From the NCBI GenBank assembly GCA_021229015.1, contig CM037785.1:38006416-38070415 (forward strand): a DNA stretch of 64,000 nucleotides, in the 5' to 3' direction. This stretch comes from Solen grandis (lineage: Eukaryota > Mollusca > Bivalvia > Adapedonta > Solenidae). The notes below the pieces were generated by a model. The model was not told where the DNA came from. It saw nothing but the letters and a program-made list of their open reading frames with translations, and searched no databases. Shown piece after piece: positions 45,848 through 58,174 of the stretch (its first letter is position 1; every line of letters starts with the position of its first letter). The position numbers and the translations under genes are program-made.

Positions 45848-48660
45848 ATGAGCTACTTCGTGAAACTGTCAAACGGTTATAACAACAGAAAAGCCCCTGG
45901 TGTAAGAAATTTTCGTGTTACGCATTGCATATCCCCAAAAAAAAAAGAAGGTTTTTCCATGGGGTCACTGGGGGTTAGAATTTTTCATAGTCAGAAATGT
46001 TTGTCAGCACAAAGCGAAACAGAAAATCTCAAAAAACATCGTGAAAGTGTATGGCAAGCAAGCCCCTTTGGTAAAATTTTTTTTGTGGGTCAAGAAAAAC
46101 CATCTCTGTCCTGGCACTAAAAAATCAAGTTTTGAAAAGAAAGTTGGGATGCAAAACTCAGTTAATCCCCCACGTACAAAGAACCAAGAACATGAAGTCC
46201 CCGATTTTACCTTTCATTTTCTTTGACTTTGAGTGCGTTTTGTTTCGGGTGAACATAACAAACTTTTGTGTTTAAAAAGTGCTTGTAAGCTGTATGTGTC
46301 TTTCCATGAAAACCCGTGCGAATGTGAAGCGGGGATGACCCTAGAGAAAAAATTTTTCGTGGAACAAAACTTTGTCAAATTTTTGACAGGGTGTTTAACC
46401 AGTCACAAAGGTACCACAGTGATTGCTCACAACTCACAAGGATACGAGCAAGTTTTTTTGAGGCATTTTTAGAACTGATACAGCCAAACCAAATTTGTCA
46501 GAAGGAAGAAAAAATTTAATGATGAAAGCCCATCAAGTGAGATTCATCGCTCCTAGTTTTCTCAACATGCCTTTGTCCATTTCCCCGAACTTTTGGGTTT
46601 GCTGAGATGAAAAAGGATGGTTTCCATTTTATGCCAACACGGAAAATCCCAAGATACATTGGAGACATCTCCCCTCTTTTTTACGGGCCCCCAAAGCATA
46701 AAAACCTACAAGAGAAAAGCGTTTTAAAAAGGTACAATGAAAAAGTGGAAAAAAGGCGTGTTTCACTTTCATTTAAAAAAGGAAAAAAGTCTGCAAATCA
46801 GATGGGGGAATCTTGAGACGGGGTTTGGGAGAGTTTGGGAAAAAACTGTTGGTCAGTCCCCCAAATTTGATCCGTTCCTGAAGCGACCACTCTAGCTCAA
46901 GTGTGTTAACAAAGCTTGGGTAAAAATTCAATCCTAAAAGCCCTTTGGCGTAATCTCTGATCCCGGGTATCCAAAAAAAAACTCGATACCAATAAAAAGG
47001 GTTTCGTTTGAAAAAACTGTTTCCCATTGAGAATAAGCACATTCCCCCATGCATAAATGGAGGGAAGTAAAAATTGGCCCCATTCTTTGGGCGGATTCCC
47101 AAGGACGAACCCCGTAACAAAATTCTGGGGTGGGGCACAGGTGTGAAAAATTTCCCCAAAGGAGAGCAGTGTGAAGGGTTTTAAAAACTTCAAACTATGA
47201 GCAGTTATACAATGCCAAACTTTTCGGTTGAAAGATTTGTTCAAAAAGGGTTAAAACACAGTTGTAATGGGGGAATGGACTTTGATCAGAAAGAAAGATT
47301 TAAACCCCAGAATACAGAGTCTGTAAAACCTTTTTTCCCTTCCAAGACCCTTTTTCCCTGGGATCTTTTTTGGTGGGAACCAAGCCATTCAATTATACCA
47401 TGAAGTGGATAAAAACCCCCAAGGAAAAAATTTAAAAGTAGCTGACTTTCCCCCTGTATCCATCGTGAAAAAGTACAAAAATCCCGGGGACTCCAACATC
47501 TTAAGTCAAGAATGATTGATATAAACAACATTGGAATGTAAAAGGGGACTCATAAATGTCGTGTAGCCCCCCCAAGACCTGGGCTACCAGCCCTCCCTAT
47601 CACTGTAACAAAGAAAATGATCTTTTACACGTGCGTACTGTGCTGGGGAAGAGTGTGAAAAAGCAATCACACTCTGCCCAAGCATGTTGACGGGTCCTGG
47701 ACCCATGTGGAAATACCAAAAGCTTTTGGGGTTGGATCCCAATTTGGTAGCGTCTTCCACATCGGGAAATGGGCGCGGGGAGTAAAGATGTGTAAAAAAC
47801 AGTAATTAACAAATATTTAAAAATTGAAACAAAAGCAAGTGGTTCCAAATTGGGTAAAAAAGAGATGATAAACCCCCGTTTTTAAACGAATTACTTTCAA
47901 AAGGGGGTATTGGCTCGACAACGGAAAAAGAACAAAGAAAAAGACGTTTCCCAAAAACCATGTTAAAACTGTTTGTGGGGAAAAGAATGCACAAAACAAT
48001 GTTAAAACCAAAAACCCGGTATGTGACAAAGGGTAAAAGGGTTTGTATGACCTACTCCCCCGACCGTCAGTCACTGTGCATTTTTGCGAGATTTTCGATC
48101 ATGACAATTCATTTTGGTGAATTACTCGGATGAAACAGACGCAACACACCCCCATTCATCTTCAATTCAGTGGTAGCTGCCTTCGTTATCCTATGCTGAT
48201 TTGAATTTTACCCGTTGGAAAAATTTGGAGAGGGGTACTGTATTTTGACACAGACAGTTGTATGACATCTAGACCTGACCAGTACAACATTCCAAATGAA
48301 GAGACCCATTTGGAAAGTGGACGTAAAGTCCCCACATGGACCATTGAAAAATTTCGGGCATTGGGGCCAAAAAAAATGGGTTGAATTACGATAAAAAAGG
48401 AAATCGACATCAGAAATGCAAGTAAAAGGGGCTCACTTTGGATTCATGCTAGTAAAAAAGTTTTAAGACTTGGTCAACTGTGTACAAGATGCAAACATTA
48501 CAAGACGTCATCGAATATGAACCCCAAATAAAGGGAACATAAAAATCGAAAGTGATCATGAGACACAGACAAAGACTTTCCGTCAGTGTATAAAAAACCG
48601 GGCGGGGACAAATAAAGACAGTGTCGTACGGTTCCCGCCCGTCATAACCGTGGTTGTGGT
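45848..48660 (+). pseudogene. Polinton protein-primed family-B DNA polymerase
   Basis: The order of motifs is that of Polinton PolB. The 3'-5' exonuclease ExoI motif FDFEC lies at 46222-46236. An ExoII-type block (TVIAHNSQGYEQVF) lies at 46414-46459. A 'GDI.P.FYGP' block is near 46660. Polymerase motif A (ADF, then LYP split by an indel) is at 47440-47462, a motif B-like block (TML..., then WGK-like) at about 47950-47985, and motif C, YFDTDS, intact at 48241-48258. The C-terminus reaches about 48650. The enzyme replicates the element using a terminal-protein primer. Many one-base indels break the frame; catalytic residues in ExoI and motif C are retained. The start is uncertain; I chose the first ATG frame that leads towards the exonuclease. 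Confidence 0.85.
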
Positions 48661-49599
48661 CGTGGCATGCCTGAACGGGGGTGGAAACTCGGAGTTTCCG
48701 ATGAAACTCACCATAGAAATACCGAGATCTACAGAAACCCGTTGAAGCTATTAAGAAACCTGCTGCTTTTTGCAAAGTTTTTTTTTTATTTGGGGACAGC
48801 GCTTTGGGGAAACAGAATAATTCACCAGCGATAAAGGGTTTTCCTTTTGTTTAAACCAATTTATGAATTTTAGGATGGAGGGGAAATTTTCCCAATCACT
48901 ATAAAATGGGTCTTTAAAAAGGTTTTGCCATTTAAAACCCTGTACGTAACATGATCTTGAGTGTGGTACTATCATTGAGCCCTAAACTTTGTACAGGGAG
49001 AAAACTAAAACCGTTTTGATGACGTATGTATTCAGATTTGGATTAAACCACCGGAACGACCCCCGAGGATACGTGCCATTTTACTGACTCCAGAATATCA
49101 CTTGTGAAAAATTTTTAAAATTTTTTTGGTAAAATGCGGGCCAATATTAAAACAAACGGGGCCCAAACCCTAGGAACAGTTCTTTCAAGACCCCGATTTA
49201 AAAAAATTAAAAAGGGTTTGATTTGGGGGAACGAACCCCTTGGGGACCCCTACAAAATAAATATACACAGATCTTGAAAGACGAATAAAAATCAAAACAG
49301 GGAAAATATTCAACAGGAAAAAAACTAACTCCAATTCGGAACCCAGGCGTAGAGCTTGCTGTTGGCTGTGCGTGTATTGGAATTAAATCAGAACAGGCGT
49401 TAAGCAATCGGGGAAACTGTTTGACAAAGTGTGAGGGTTTTTAAAAATTTATGGGTTCCATGATATTGCCGGAATGGATGATTTTTAAAAGAAAGACTGA
49501 TTCTGATGTGTGTCAAGTTTAAAATTTTTATATTTTGTTAAAGTGTTTATTTGCTATGTGTATAAAAAAAATGTTGTATGTAAGGTTTTTATTTTTTGG
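48661..49599. other. Polinton spacer between polymerase and ATPase, unassigned
   Basis: Short frames on both strands, none recognisable. The position might hold a degraded small gene, but I see no cysteine-protease or other family motif. AT-rich noncoding sequence lies at 49500-49600. Confidence 0.4.
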
Positions 49600-50350
49600 G
49601 ACCATCAGGGGAAAAGTAGTTTATTTTTCAACATCCTAAAACTTTCATCTCGGGGCCCAAGGGGTTCAGGAAAAATCAATTTGTAAAAAAAACTTTTGAG
49701 TACAAAAACGATTTATTTATGTGGTACCACAAGCATCTTTGGTTACAAAGAATGGAAAAGTGCCTACGCACAGTTAAAAGAACGTGAAGCTACAAAATTC
49801 ATTCAGGGTACCCCTGAGGATGAGAAGAGAAGTAAACGATACAACCTTTACCACCCCTGTATATTTGTGTATGTTAGGAGAAAAATGAGGAAAAAATTAA
49901 ATTATGGTTCCGCAAAAGGGAAACCAAAGAAATGCCACGTCATTTCATCACACAAAACATTTCCAAAACAACCCAAGGTAGTCTTTCCATCATTGAATGC
50001 ACACTAAGGTATTTTTTTCAAAAAAAAGAAAAAAGGCCAGATCAAAACACTTGCGAACCAAATACAACTCCCCCCATTTGGTGATGGCGTAAAGATGCAA
50101 ACCCTTACATCATGGTGTTATCTTTGATTTCACCAAGAACCCCCGACCAGAATTTTTAAGAACGATGTGTTCATCGGTGGGAAAGGTGAAGATCGGGACC
50201 GACCGTCACCTACAAAAAAAATATGGAAACATGACACCCATCTCTTTAAAGGATACATCCATGGAAAACCCCACATCGGACAAACCCTAAATCTTTTGAG
50301 TCGGGAAAAAAAACCCCAACAAAAACGACAAGAGGGGAAAACGGATTAAC
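49600..50350 (+). pseudogene. Polinton A32-type packaging ATPase
   Basis: A P-loop-like block at about 49648-49681 (GP.G then SGKNQF in the adjoining frame) is followed by a W-x-Y-type stretch around 49740 and FGYKEWKSAYAQLKEREATK. Next comes FIQGTPEDEKRS, which matches the position of the GLP segment of FtsK/HerA-like packaging ATPases of Polintons. Further on, CHVISSHKTFPKQPKVVF matches the block around the HH and QN residues, and 'FTKNPRPEF' near 50135 recalls the conserved KNPRD. The enzyme would pump element DNA into capsids. The Walker B acidic pair lies in a damaged part. Frames shift at least three times. Confidence 0.7.
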
Positions 50351-51140
50351 AGAGATGGAAAAGGGTTTCCCCCTTAGCTGCCGACTTTTCTTAGGAAAAA
50401 AGTAACCGTGGAAAAACAGACGTGAATTTTATGGAACGAAAAAAGAATTTTAAGAAGTTAGTGATCAACAGTGGATCGGCCACAAAACGACAACTTTTTT
50501 TAAAACTGGGGGGGAGGTTCCTTGGGGGCACCAAATTCGTACATGCTTCGATGGAAGGGGACCAAAAGGGCTGTGAAAAAAATTTTGGTCCAGTAGCAAG
50601 AAAAAAACCCCCCAAAAGGGCCCCCGCCAGGAAACGGTCCGACAACAACCACGAAAACACCCAACAAAAGCAAGTCCCATAAGGAAACAAAAAAGGAAGA
50701 AGCAAAATTGCCTCAATCGATTTGCACTGTAAAAAGAAAACGTTTTGTATAACTGGAACCAAATTGCCCCCCAAACTGATTCGAGTATTTTTACATCGGG
50801 GCCCCAAACCAAACATCACCATTGTGGCCATTCTCCCCATGACCTCATTTTCCCCCCTTCTAAAAAGTTCGATGAGGTCGGGGTTGGGCTACCCACAAGG
50901 ATCAATGCGTTTCACCAACCTACGTTCGACGACAATTGTTTGACCTTTTTCCAATTTTTCAAGGGGGTTTTCCCATCTAAAATCATCAAATTTTCACCAA
51001 TCCAAGTCTCCTTTCCCCCATTACTATGCCTTACTGGGATGAGAAATTCAGGCCCTGGAGTGCTGGCAATATCGTTTAACCCCTTCAACAGTGGTTAAAT
51101 AAAAGAGACCAAACATTTCATATATTTTCACTAAAGGCCA
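50351..51140 (+). other. Polinton segment between ATPase and basic protein, unassigned
   Basis: A plus-strand frame at 50422-50682 is very Lys/Arg/Pro-rich (RKKPPKRAPARKRSD) and may be part of a basic, DNA-associated protein. Beyond it, frames at 50722-51098 have no recognisable family. Frames are broken. Confidence 0.35.
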
Positions 51141-51149
51141 AAAAACCCT

Positions 51150-51584
51150 CGTTCGTAAACATGGCCAAAATGTTGTTGCTTTACAAAGCCCCCCCCCCAA
51201 AATTCGAAAAAAGATTATTAAAGAAGACCAAAAAAATTGGAGTTTGTTTTGCTGAATGTTGTCAAAATTTTTAAAAAAGGCAATGTCCCACTGCGAGGTA
51301 AAAGGTCGATTGCTTCAAGAGAAAACAGCCCCGACATTTGGGACAAAAAAGTATCATTCGAAAAAAAAAAATCTTTCCCAAATCAGAAAGGGGGTTTTTC
51401 TACCCTGCGGGCACTTGCCCCACCTTACCCAAAAAAATTATACCCTTGGGGTAAAATCATTGGGAAAAAATATAAAGAAGAGGCCTATTTTCCCCTTCGG
51501 TTGTTGGAAGAGATAATCGTTGGAAAGAGGAAAACGCCCGGTTCCCCCCCCCAAGTGGTCAGACTTATCATTACGAAAAAATGA
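51150..51584 (+). pseudogene. Polinton-associated small basic protein (KGNVPL...KGGFL type)
   Basis: The frame contains KKGNVPLRGKRSIA at 51273-51314, followed by DKKVSFEKKKSFPNQKGGF ending at 51398, then a hydrophobic run. I recognise this arrangement, a 'GN(V/I)PL' helix, a basic helix and a 'QKGGF(L)' segment, as a small ORF that frequently accompanies Maverick/Polinton capsid genes in invertebrates. Its function is uncertain; a pX-like DNA-binding role has been suggested for similar proteins. The frame shifts after about residue 50. Confidence 0.55.
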
Positions 51585-51589
51585 ATCAA

Positions 51590-52130
51590 GTTCTTGACGA
51601 CAATAAATTTGTCTGGTCAGAAAAGCAAAACAATTTGGAGAGGTATTACATCGCTTTCAAGTGCCCAAAAAAAAAAGCCCCAAAACCCCTTCAGCCAACA
51701 TGGCGAGAAAAAACAAAAATTCAGTGATGAAAAGAAAGGGGAAAAAAACCGATCCCTAAAAGATCAAATTTGACTGTTCCCAGACCCTGCGGCCCAAAGG
51801 CTACTCTTTTGTTAAAATGCTGAAAGACCCTCCTCACTTTAAATTGGAGAAAAGCTGTTTAGAATATGATGGAAAACCCCCTTTAGGGTTAAAAAATTTT
51901 GATTTGGGCAAATCCACGGGATGGGAACAATTTTTTAGAGGACGAAAAGGTCAAATCCCAAGAAGTTTGGGCAATAAACGCGATGGAATTTCTACAAAAC
52001 CCGATTGAGAAAAAGAGAGGAGGAGGATAATTTTTTGATGTTTTGCCCACGCATAATCAAGAAACGAAACCTATTAAAAGGAAAACCCCGGGGGAAAATT
52101 AGCCCCTGTCATGGGGGCCCACTAAAAAAG
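51590..52130 (+). pseudogene. Polinton-associated protein of unknown function
   Basis: A basic, helix-rich N-terminal part is followed by PHFKLEKSCLEYDGKPPLGL at 51832-51891 and a further segment around GWEQF. The pattern (hydrophobic-K-x-E-x-G-x-L-x-Y-x-GK-x-x-x-GSN-like) is one I associate with an ORF commonly found just before integrase in invertebrate Mavericks. No biochemical function is known to me. Confidence 0.45.
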
Positions 52131-53370
52131 GACACGTTTTTCGTCACTGTATTATACTGTTAAACTCGAGTTTTGGAGGAAATTTAGGGACTTACAAGGG
52201 AGCGAAAAACAGTTGAAAACTATCACTTTTGAGGATGTGAATGGTTAGAAGTCAAAAAACCTACCGTTGCATAAAAAAAATGACGAAAAATTTTGACGTC
52301 GACAGTGTGGGAGGAGGGGACGATCATCAATGGCAAATGATTCGAGTTTGAAGTATGTACAAAGAGAATTCACCCTATCGTATTCTATTCATTGATGTTT
52401 TTCAAAAAATGTTGGGTAATACCCCTCATTTACAAAACTGGGAAAAAGTATCCAAGCTTTAATCTATTTTTAAAAGAAGGGCCCAAAAACCCCTCTCTTT
52501 GCAAAAGACAAAAGGCCCAGTTTTTGAAAAAAGACTTTTAGAAGTTTCTAGACAGCATGAAATTTATTTTTTCTCTGAAAACCCAGAAACTAAAGGAGTT
52601 TGTGAACGTTTTTTAAGTACCCTTAAAAACAAAAATGTGGAAATATTTTTCTTCACAAACCCCCATTATGGGAGTACTGCAATATTGGTACATGGCTACA
52701 ATCACGTTTTCATCGAAATCGGGGGTACCCCTGCATCTGTGTCTAGAGAAAATGGCAGAAGCACCAAGAAAATTTTTATGGCCCCTAAAAGAAAAAAAAG
52801 AAAACAACGTTTTAAAGTGGGGTGATTAGGGGATCAATAAAACCAAGAAAACTTTGCCAAAAGGGTATCTAAAGGACGTGGAAATTTTTCAAATGGTTCG
52901 CATCAAAAAAGAACCATCCCTTGACCGAAATGGAAACTTGGCTGGAGAAACTATGCCCGGGTCCTTTTAAGGGAGAAAATTTAACATATAAAAAATGTGA
53001 GCTATACGAAGTGGAATCAGTTTGTCGGGGTACAAGGGGTGTAGGGGGTAAAATTTTAAAAAGTGAAGTAAGGGGTTCCCAAAAAATTTAACAGTTGGGG
53101 TTCCAAAAAACACATTTGTATAAAATAAAACGTCGTGAAAACCCCTGTCCATCCCCTACCCCGCAGGTTAGGTAGAAACAGTAACGACAGGAAAAAAATG
53201 AGGTAAAACACAGAATCACTTTTTGCACAGATTGTGATATCTTTATCATTGTATCGTGTCATTAGGAACCTGTGTTCAAAAAGTCCGATCGTGAACTTTG
53301 GGTTTCTGTGAGAGTATTCTATCGGAATTTCTTCTTTTCCCCAACCCAAGTTTAAAATTTAAAAAACCTG
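52131..53370 (+). pseudogene. Polinton retroviral-type integrase with C-terminal chromodomain-like part
   Basis: A zinc-finger-like N-terminus is not visible. DDHQWQ at about 52320 and LFIDVF at about 52390 mark the first core block. AKDK...GPVFE at about 52500-52528 is the block with the second Asp. Then comes EIYFFSENPETKGVCERFLS, with the catalytic Glu codon at 52604-52606, and VHGYNHVF to TPASVSREN closes the core. After that, frames at 52890-53350 retain a basic segment consistent with the C-terminal domain. The enzyme would insert the element into chromosomes. At least four frameshifts separate the blocks. Confidence 0.8.
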
Positions 53371-54470
53371 AAAATCTTTCACATCACTTCTCAGGATAGT
53401 TCGATGGATTTACCCAAAAAACAACAATGCTGTTTTGAACCAAACTGACAAAAACCCCTTGATGTCGAAAACAAATTGGGAAGTGGCTCTGTGGAAATGA
53501 TCGTTTCCCCCACAATCAAAAACATTGAAGGGGGGAAGGAAAAAATTTTACATCGTGACTAAAGATCCAAACTGGGTTCGCCTTTTACAAATGAAAAACG
53601 GGTGTGAATTTTAAGGAAAAATGGCCTATCCCCTTTTTATTCCTCAGGCATCTATGGTCACCCCCAAATCCAGACTTTTGGGCAAAGTATTAAAAAACCA
53701 AAAACTTTTAAAAAGAAATCACATTTGGGGTGTTTTTTTCCCGGGTTGTCAAAAGTGTCAAGTTTACCCCGGGAATACTGGATCAAGATCGGGGAACTTA
53801 CCCAACCCCTCAAATTGGGGGAGAGGGAAAAATGAGGGTTTCCGGGGGAAGGACAACAACAGTTCAAGCGGTGTGGCCTCTTCACGAAAATGAACCCTTG
53901 TTTATAAACCCATTTGAGAACACACTTTGATAGGGGAGTGAAGCACCCCTTTTAGGTTTTGCCCTTTCCCCAAAAAACAAAAGCAGGGGTAACCCCAAGC
54001 CTTTGAATTTTAAAATTTCACTACAACCTGTAGCAATCATATTTCAGGGAAACAGTATCAAATAACCGGGGGCACAGGGGAATCGTTCATTTTTATCACG
54101 GGAAGCGAGGTAAGCTTCATTTTAAAAGAAAACGATGATTCCGTTTACCGTGGTCAAGCCGCAAGCGGATATGGTTTGGCTCATGTTTTTTGAAAAGGCC
54201 AGCAAAAATCTTACCATGATGAAAACCCCTCGTGACCCCAGGACAAAAGCTCTGAAAAGAGAGGGTTTTTTTAAAAAAGGGTTTGGAGCCCAAAAAAATT
54301 CTGTCTGGCCAAAAAGTAAAAACAGTGATCAAAAAAGGGGGAAAACATTGTTGAAAATTTGGGTCTGAAAAATCTGAGAGGTTAAAGCTTCGAGTTTCAA
54401 AATCGACCCTTTTGTTTCCCCCCCGGGGAAGAGACGCAACAAAAAAAGAAAAAAATTCATCCGCGCAGAT
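53371..54470 (+). pseudogene. Probable Polinton minor capsid (penton-like) protein
   Basis: Just after integrase, a frame begins SSMDLPKKQQ near 53400, then a 'DVENKLGSGSVEM' stretch and 'SPTIKNIEGG' near 53530. This fits the N-terminal pattern I know for the Polinton penton-type protein (a short beta-rich start followed by a W-E-V-x-L-x-E-like block). The rest, to about 54450, is too frameshifted for motif assignment. Position between integrase and major capsid supports the call. Confidence 0.45.
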
Positions 54471-54479
54471 ATTTTTTAT

Positions 54480-55460
54480 TTAACAACATGAGCAACACGG
54501 CTTTGTGGGGTAGCAAAATGAATTGGTGTCACATGTTCCCAAACCCTGACAGAATGCAAGATGCACAGTGGACAAACTTTAAACCTGTGTCAGCACTGAG
54601 CAATTCTCCCCATGAATTTGTAATTCCTGCTCAATCAGAAAAGTGGATGATACAACCAAGTACTTGTACCTGAAAATCAAAGTAGTCAAACGGATGGCCC
54701 TAATTGGGGGCCCATGGAAAACATCCACAGTAAAAATTTCTTCCCATTTTTTAGCGTATTGAGTTACCTGAACAACAAATGATCACCAATAAAGCTGACA
54801 CATATGGTACCGGGCCACATTGGAATTGCTGTCTTTTTTTACGGACAAAAATCAAACAAGCCCCACCTACGGAAAAATGGAGTCCCGACACGGCGGGTCT
54901 TGCGGGCATACAATTTCGGAAGAAAGAAGGATTTTTAAAAAAAAAGAAACGTTCCCAGGGTGTGTTCTGGAAATGTGCGGACTCTGCATTTTAGCCCGAG
55001 TTTCAAAACAAGTACCTTCCCCAAAGGTTAGAGATCGGCGGATCAACGAACCCCCCGTGTTTTGCCTGTTTGGAAAAGAGGGAAAAATCAGTTATTAAAG
55101 CTGGATTCAATGTTGGGGCTGTTGACCCGTTACCGTAGTGGAAAACTTAACCAGACCACGCCCCAAAATGGCATGAAATCCCCCTTCGCCCCTGAGGTAA
55201 AAAAAGTTCACCTTCCGAGGAACATAAAAAAATCGAAAATATTTTTTCAAGGGCAGTTCCCCCAAAATCATTTTAGGTGGTAAAGAATAAGACTGAACTG
55301 TGATCGGGGAAAAAACCCATTTGATTTTAACTTTTAATTGCTAAAATTAGAAGTCGTTAGACGGGAAAGACACACACAACTTGCCTTCCCCCCAACTTTT
55401 TCCCCCAGGGGAAAATTTTTTAGTTCAACAGGGCTTCTCAAGCACGGATCATCGGTTTTA
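54480..55460 (+). pseudogene. Polinton major capsid protein, N-terminal and middle part
   Basis: After an ATG at 54488 the frame runs through a W-rich start to SNSPHEFVIPAQSEKWMIQP. In Polinton double-jelly-roll capsid proteins a similar 'piEFxI' block opens the first jelly roll. The next blocks, 'KIKVVKRMA' around 54680 and NNKxITNKADTYGTGPHW near 54775-54830, correspond to the LN-x-x-x-v-x-Y-x-Y segment. A 'FQGQFPQ' block near 55240 followed by a 'KNPFDF' block near 55305 matches the later G-x-L-P and N-P-F motifs. The protein would form the icosahedral shell. Frames shift repeatedly. Confidence 0.65.
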
Positions 55461-56560
55461 AAAAACCTCCCTGGTTGAAATGGAGATTTCAGCAGGGGTA
55501 CAAAATGGGGGGCAGTTTCTTAACGCCAATCAAGGTCAGAAAAGGGGAAGTGCATCCTAAAAACGGGAAACTTTCGAATCGAGGTTCGTTTTGGTAGCTT
55601 TGGTGACCCCCTCAAGTGATTGTGGGATCCAAAAATGCGTCAGATAGAGATTAAGGGTTCAGAGAAATCATCACAGAATTAAAAATGGCAATAGGGCAAA
55701 AGTGGCCCAAAAAATGTACGAAGAAAACTACAAATTGAAATAGGCGAAACGTAAGGTAAGGTTTTGAAACCCGCAGTGGGCATGAACTCGACACACCTCT
55801 TGATACGCGAAAGAAAATGTTTTGGTTGCATTGTTGACATCCTCAGACCCCCATCCCATATGTTTGTTAGCCAAAAGTGGTGGGTCGAATTTTTGAAAGT
55901 GATTAAAAAAAAATGGAAAGTATCAAGTGAGGAAAGATGGTAACGCTGAACTACAAAACTGGACTCACCGCGTGAGAAACGATGTTATCGAGTGGGAAAA
56001 ATTAAAAGGTATGTAGTTCGAAAAAAGATCACCATTGGAAACTTTTTTAGTGCGAAGGGCGGGCGCATTAACAAGTTGGGGAAAAAAGGGAAAGATTGGT
56101 TGGTATATTTTGGATCATTCCCAATTTTAGCTCCCTTGAATGCGTGTTGTGCTAAAGATCAAATCCCCAACGTAGACCCGAGAGTAAAAACTTCTATGAA
56201 TTCCCAATTCGCTCAATGGGGAACATTGGGTGGGTTGTGTTTTTAAGATAAATCGACTTACTACTTTATTTTGGACAAAAACACCCCATTGTGACATTCA
56301 ACGTTTTTTGGGAAAACAGGACCCCATACATGGAATCTCTGGACTTCAAGGGTACAACATTTGTGTGGGAGCATATTGTTTTTTGTTTGTTTTCTTGTGG
56401 GATGGATTTAAATGGGTGTTTAGAGCTAAAACGGACAGGGATAACCTCACTTTAAATTTTAACGTTTTCCCAAAGTGGGGTGTTGGTTTTACCAGAATAT
56501 TTTAGAAATGTACAAACGTGCAAGAAGACAAAGTGTGTAAACGCACCCAAAAACATGCAC
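55461..56560 (+). pseudogene. Polinton capsid-region continuation, unresolved
   Basis: Several plus-strand frames cover this stretch. The last block, from LQGYNICVGAYCF (56340-56385) to RDNLTLNFNVF (56434-56466), resembles the C-terminal strands of a Polinton major capsid protein. The middle (55.5-56.2 kb) does not match it clearly and may contain a separate small virion protein. I cannot decide whether this is one long capsid gene or two genes. Confidence 0.35.
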
Positions 56561-57360
56561 ACTAAACACACCCAAAATTTTGGGGTGGTCGTGCTTTTTT
56601 TTAATTATGACGAATAGTTTTGGACCCATTCTATTTATTAATGTTATGTATTGTTGTTCATGTGTTTGCATTTTTTATTGTTTGTTCATATTGTTTGTTC
56701 ATTTTTTTGTTTGCTGTTCATAGAGTTTAATAAAAAGGCTAAAAAGATTTTATTTTTTTGTTGTTTATTTAACATTTAAAAATTGTGATTTAAAACCCCT
56801 TGAAAAAGTTTTTATGGCCCCGGGAAAAGGGGCCCTATTTTGGTTTTTTTATCCCGAAAATTTCTCGGGGTACCCTAAAACCTTTAATAACAGGTCAAAC
56901 CCTATGCCCTAATAGGTGGCGCAGTGGCCCCATGTTAGCGAAAACACAGGAGGGGCATACACTGATAGGGTTTCCCCACAAAACGGGCACTTTAAGCGGC
57001 GAAGCATCTGACGCTCAATGTCCTGAATTTTACATGGTTTTGTGATATATAAACCCCCCTCCCCCCCTCCCCAAAAAACCCCACCAACTTTTTGAAAAAG
57101 ATTTTTTTTTCGGGCATTGTGATTTCTCCTTTTTTAAAAAAAAAAATTAAATTTTGAAAAAAAAATAGGTCGTGGTCAAACCCTCCCCCAAAAGTTTAAG
57201 GCCCAAAGACAAAGCTATCCAATTAGGTCAAAGGGCGAATTGATTATTTTTAGGGGAAAATTTAAACCCTTTATTGGTGTACGTAACGTAAAAAAAGGGC
57301 CATCCCCCTCAAGACTAAAAAAAACACTGCATCGTTTTTAACTATACCAACCTGGGAAAA
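56561..57360. other. Polinton right segment, unassigned
   Basis: AT-rich at 56580-56790. On the minus strand, LRRLKCPFCGETLSVY reads across 56990-56940, which includes a C-x2-C pair and might belong to a zinc-ribbon-like small protein, but the frame is short. C-rich and A-rich homopolymers at 57050-57160 prevent further reading. Confidence 0.3.
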
Positions 57361-57369
57361 ATAGTAACT

Positions 57370-57552
57370 TTGATACTTAACAACGCCAAAGGCGTGTTTG
57401 TTGAGCTGATCGTGCAACCCGGATCAGTGTCGTCACTCCCACCCGTATCCCCAACCCCGCTACCAAACCCAAGTATCAACCCATACCACACCCGCAGAAC
57501 CCGTACGCAAAAACACCGTGCCAACCCTGCAACACCAAGGCGTCGTCAGTAA
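57370..57552 (+). other. Short Pro/Arg-rich ORF, unrecognised
   Basis: A 60-codon frame contains SSLPPVSPTPLPNPSINPYH and a basic C-terminus (TRRTRTQKHRANPATPRRRQ). It lies about 250 bp before the first internal histone-type stem-loop. It may be part of a real late gene or chance. Confidence 0.3.
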
Positions 57553-57802
57553 TAATGTTGGAATCTATTTTGAGGGAATCAAAAAGGGAACAACAACCTC
57601 CAAATTGCAAAAAAGGGAAAGGAAAAGTGGAATGCCGATCAAATGAAAAAAGACAAGCGGTGGTCCCCAAACTTTTATTAAAAATGTGGGAAAATCCCAA
57701 AAAAGTCCATTGATGGTGGTCCCTTCTAAAATGGATTTGGGGCCCCTTTTTAAAAAAAAAATACAAAAATAGCAAAAAAGTAAAAATAGAGGAAAAAAAA
57801 AA

Positions 57803-57820
57803 GGCCCCTTTTTCAGGGCC
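57803..57820 (+). terminator. Histone-type stem-loop, internal copy 1
   Basis: GGCCCCTTTTTCAGGGCC, preceded by an A-rich tract and followed by AACCC and then CTCGAAAAGG. Removing one C and one T from its homopolymers gives exactly GGCCCTTTTCAGGGCC, the histone mRNA 3' stem-loop form. The downstream purine-rich CGAAAAGG is where a histone downstream element would sit. Confidence 0.6.
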
Positions 57821-58174
57821 AACCCCGATTCTCGAAAAGGGCATTTTTTACAATTGTCAAAAAAGTAATAAAATTCAACGAAAAAGAATTCATGCCTTTG
57901 TTTTCGCTGTGCTTTGGATAAGTCAAAAACTAGCGATGCATATTGACATGGACAAAAGAAGCCCCCACCAACGTTCGCTTAAACTACAAGCCGATCCAAG
58001 TGTTTAAAAAAAAAAACAACCGGGGTTCAAGACAAATTGAGTGCATGTTACTTTAGAATTATCGATGAATCTTAAATATCATTGAAACAATTTCTCCCAT
58101 AGAACATGTTGAATACCTGCTAAAAAACATAGACAAATATGGGGTAACCCCTACTCTGGGTGAAAAAAAAAAAC

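Noticed and set aside
57476..57844. A 122-codon minus-strand ORF at the Polinton right end.
   Set aside because: Phe-rich because it is antisense to A-runs; no family motif; overlaps the internal stem-loop, which faces the other way.
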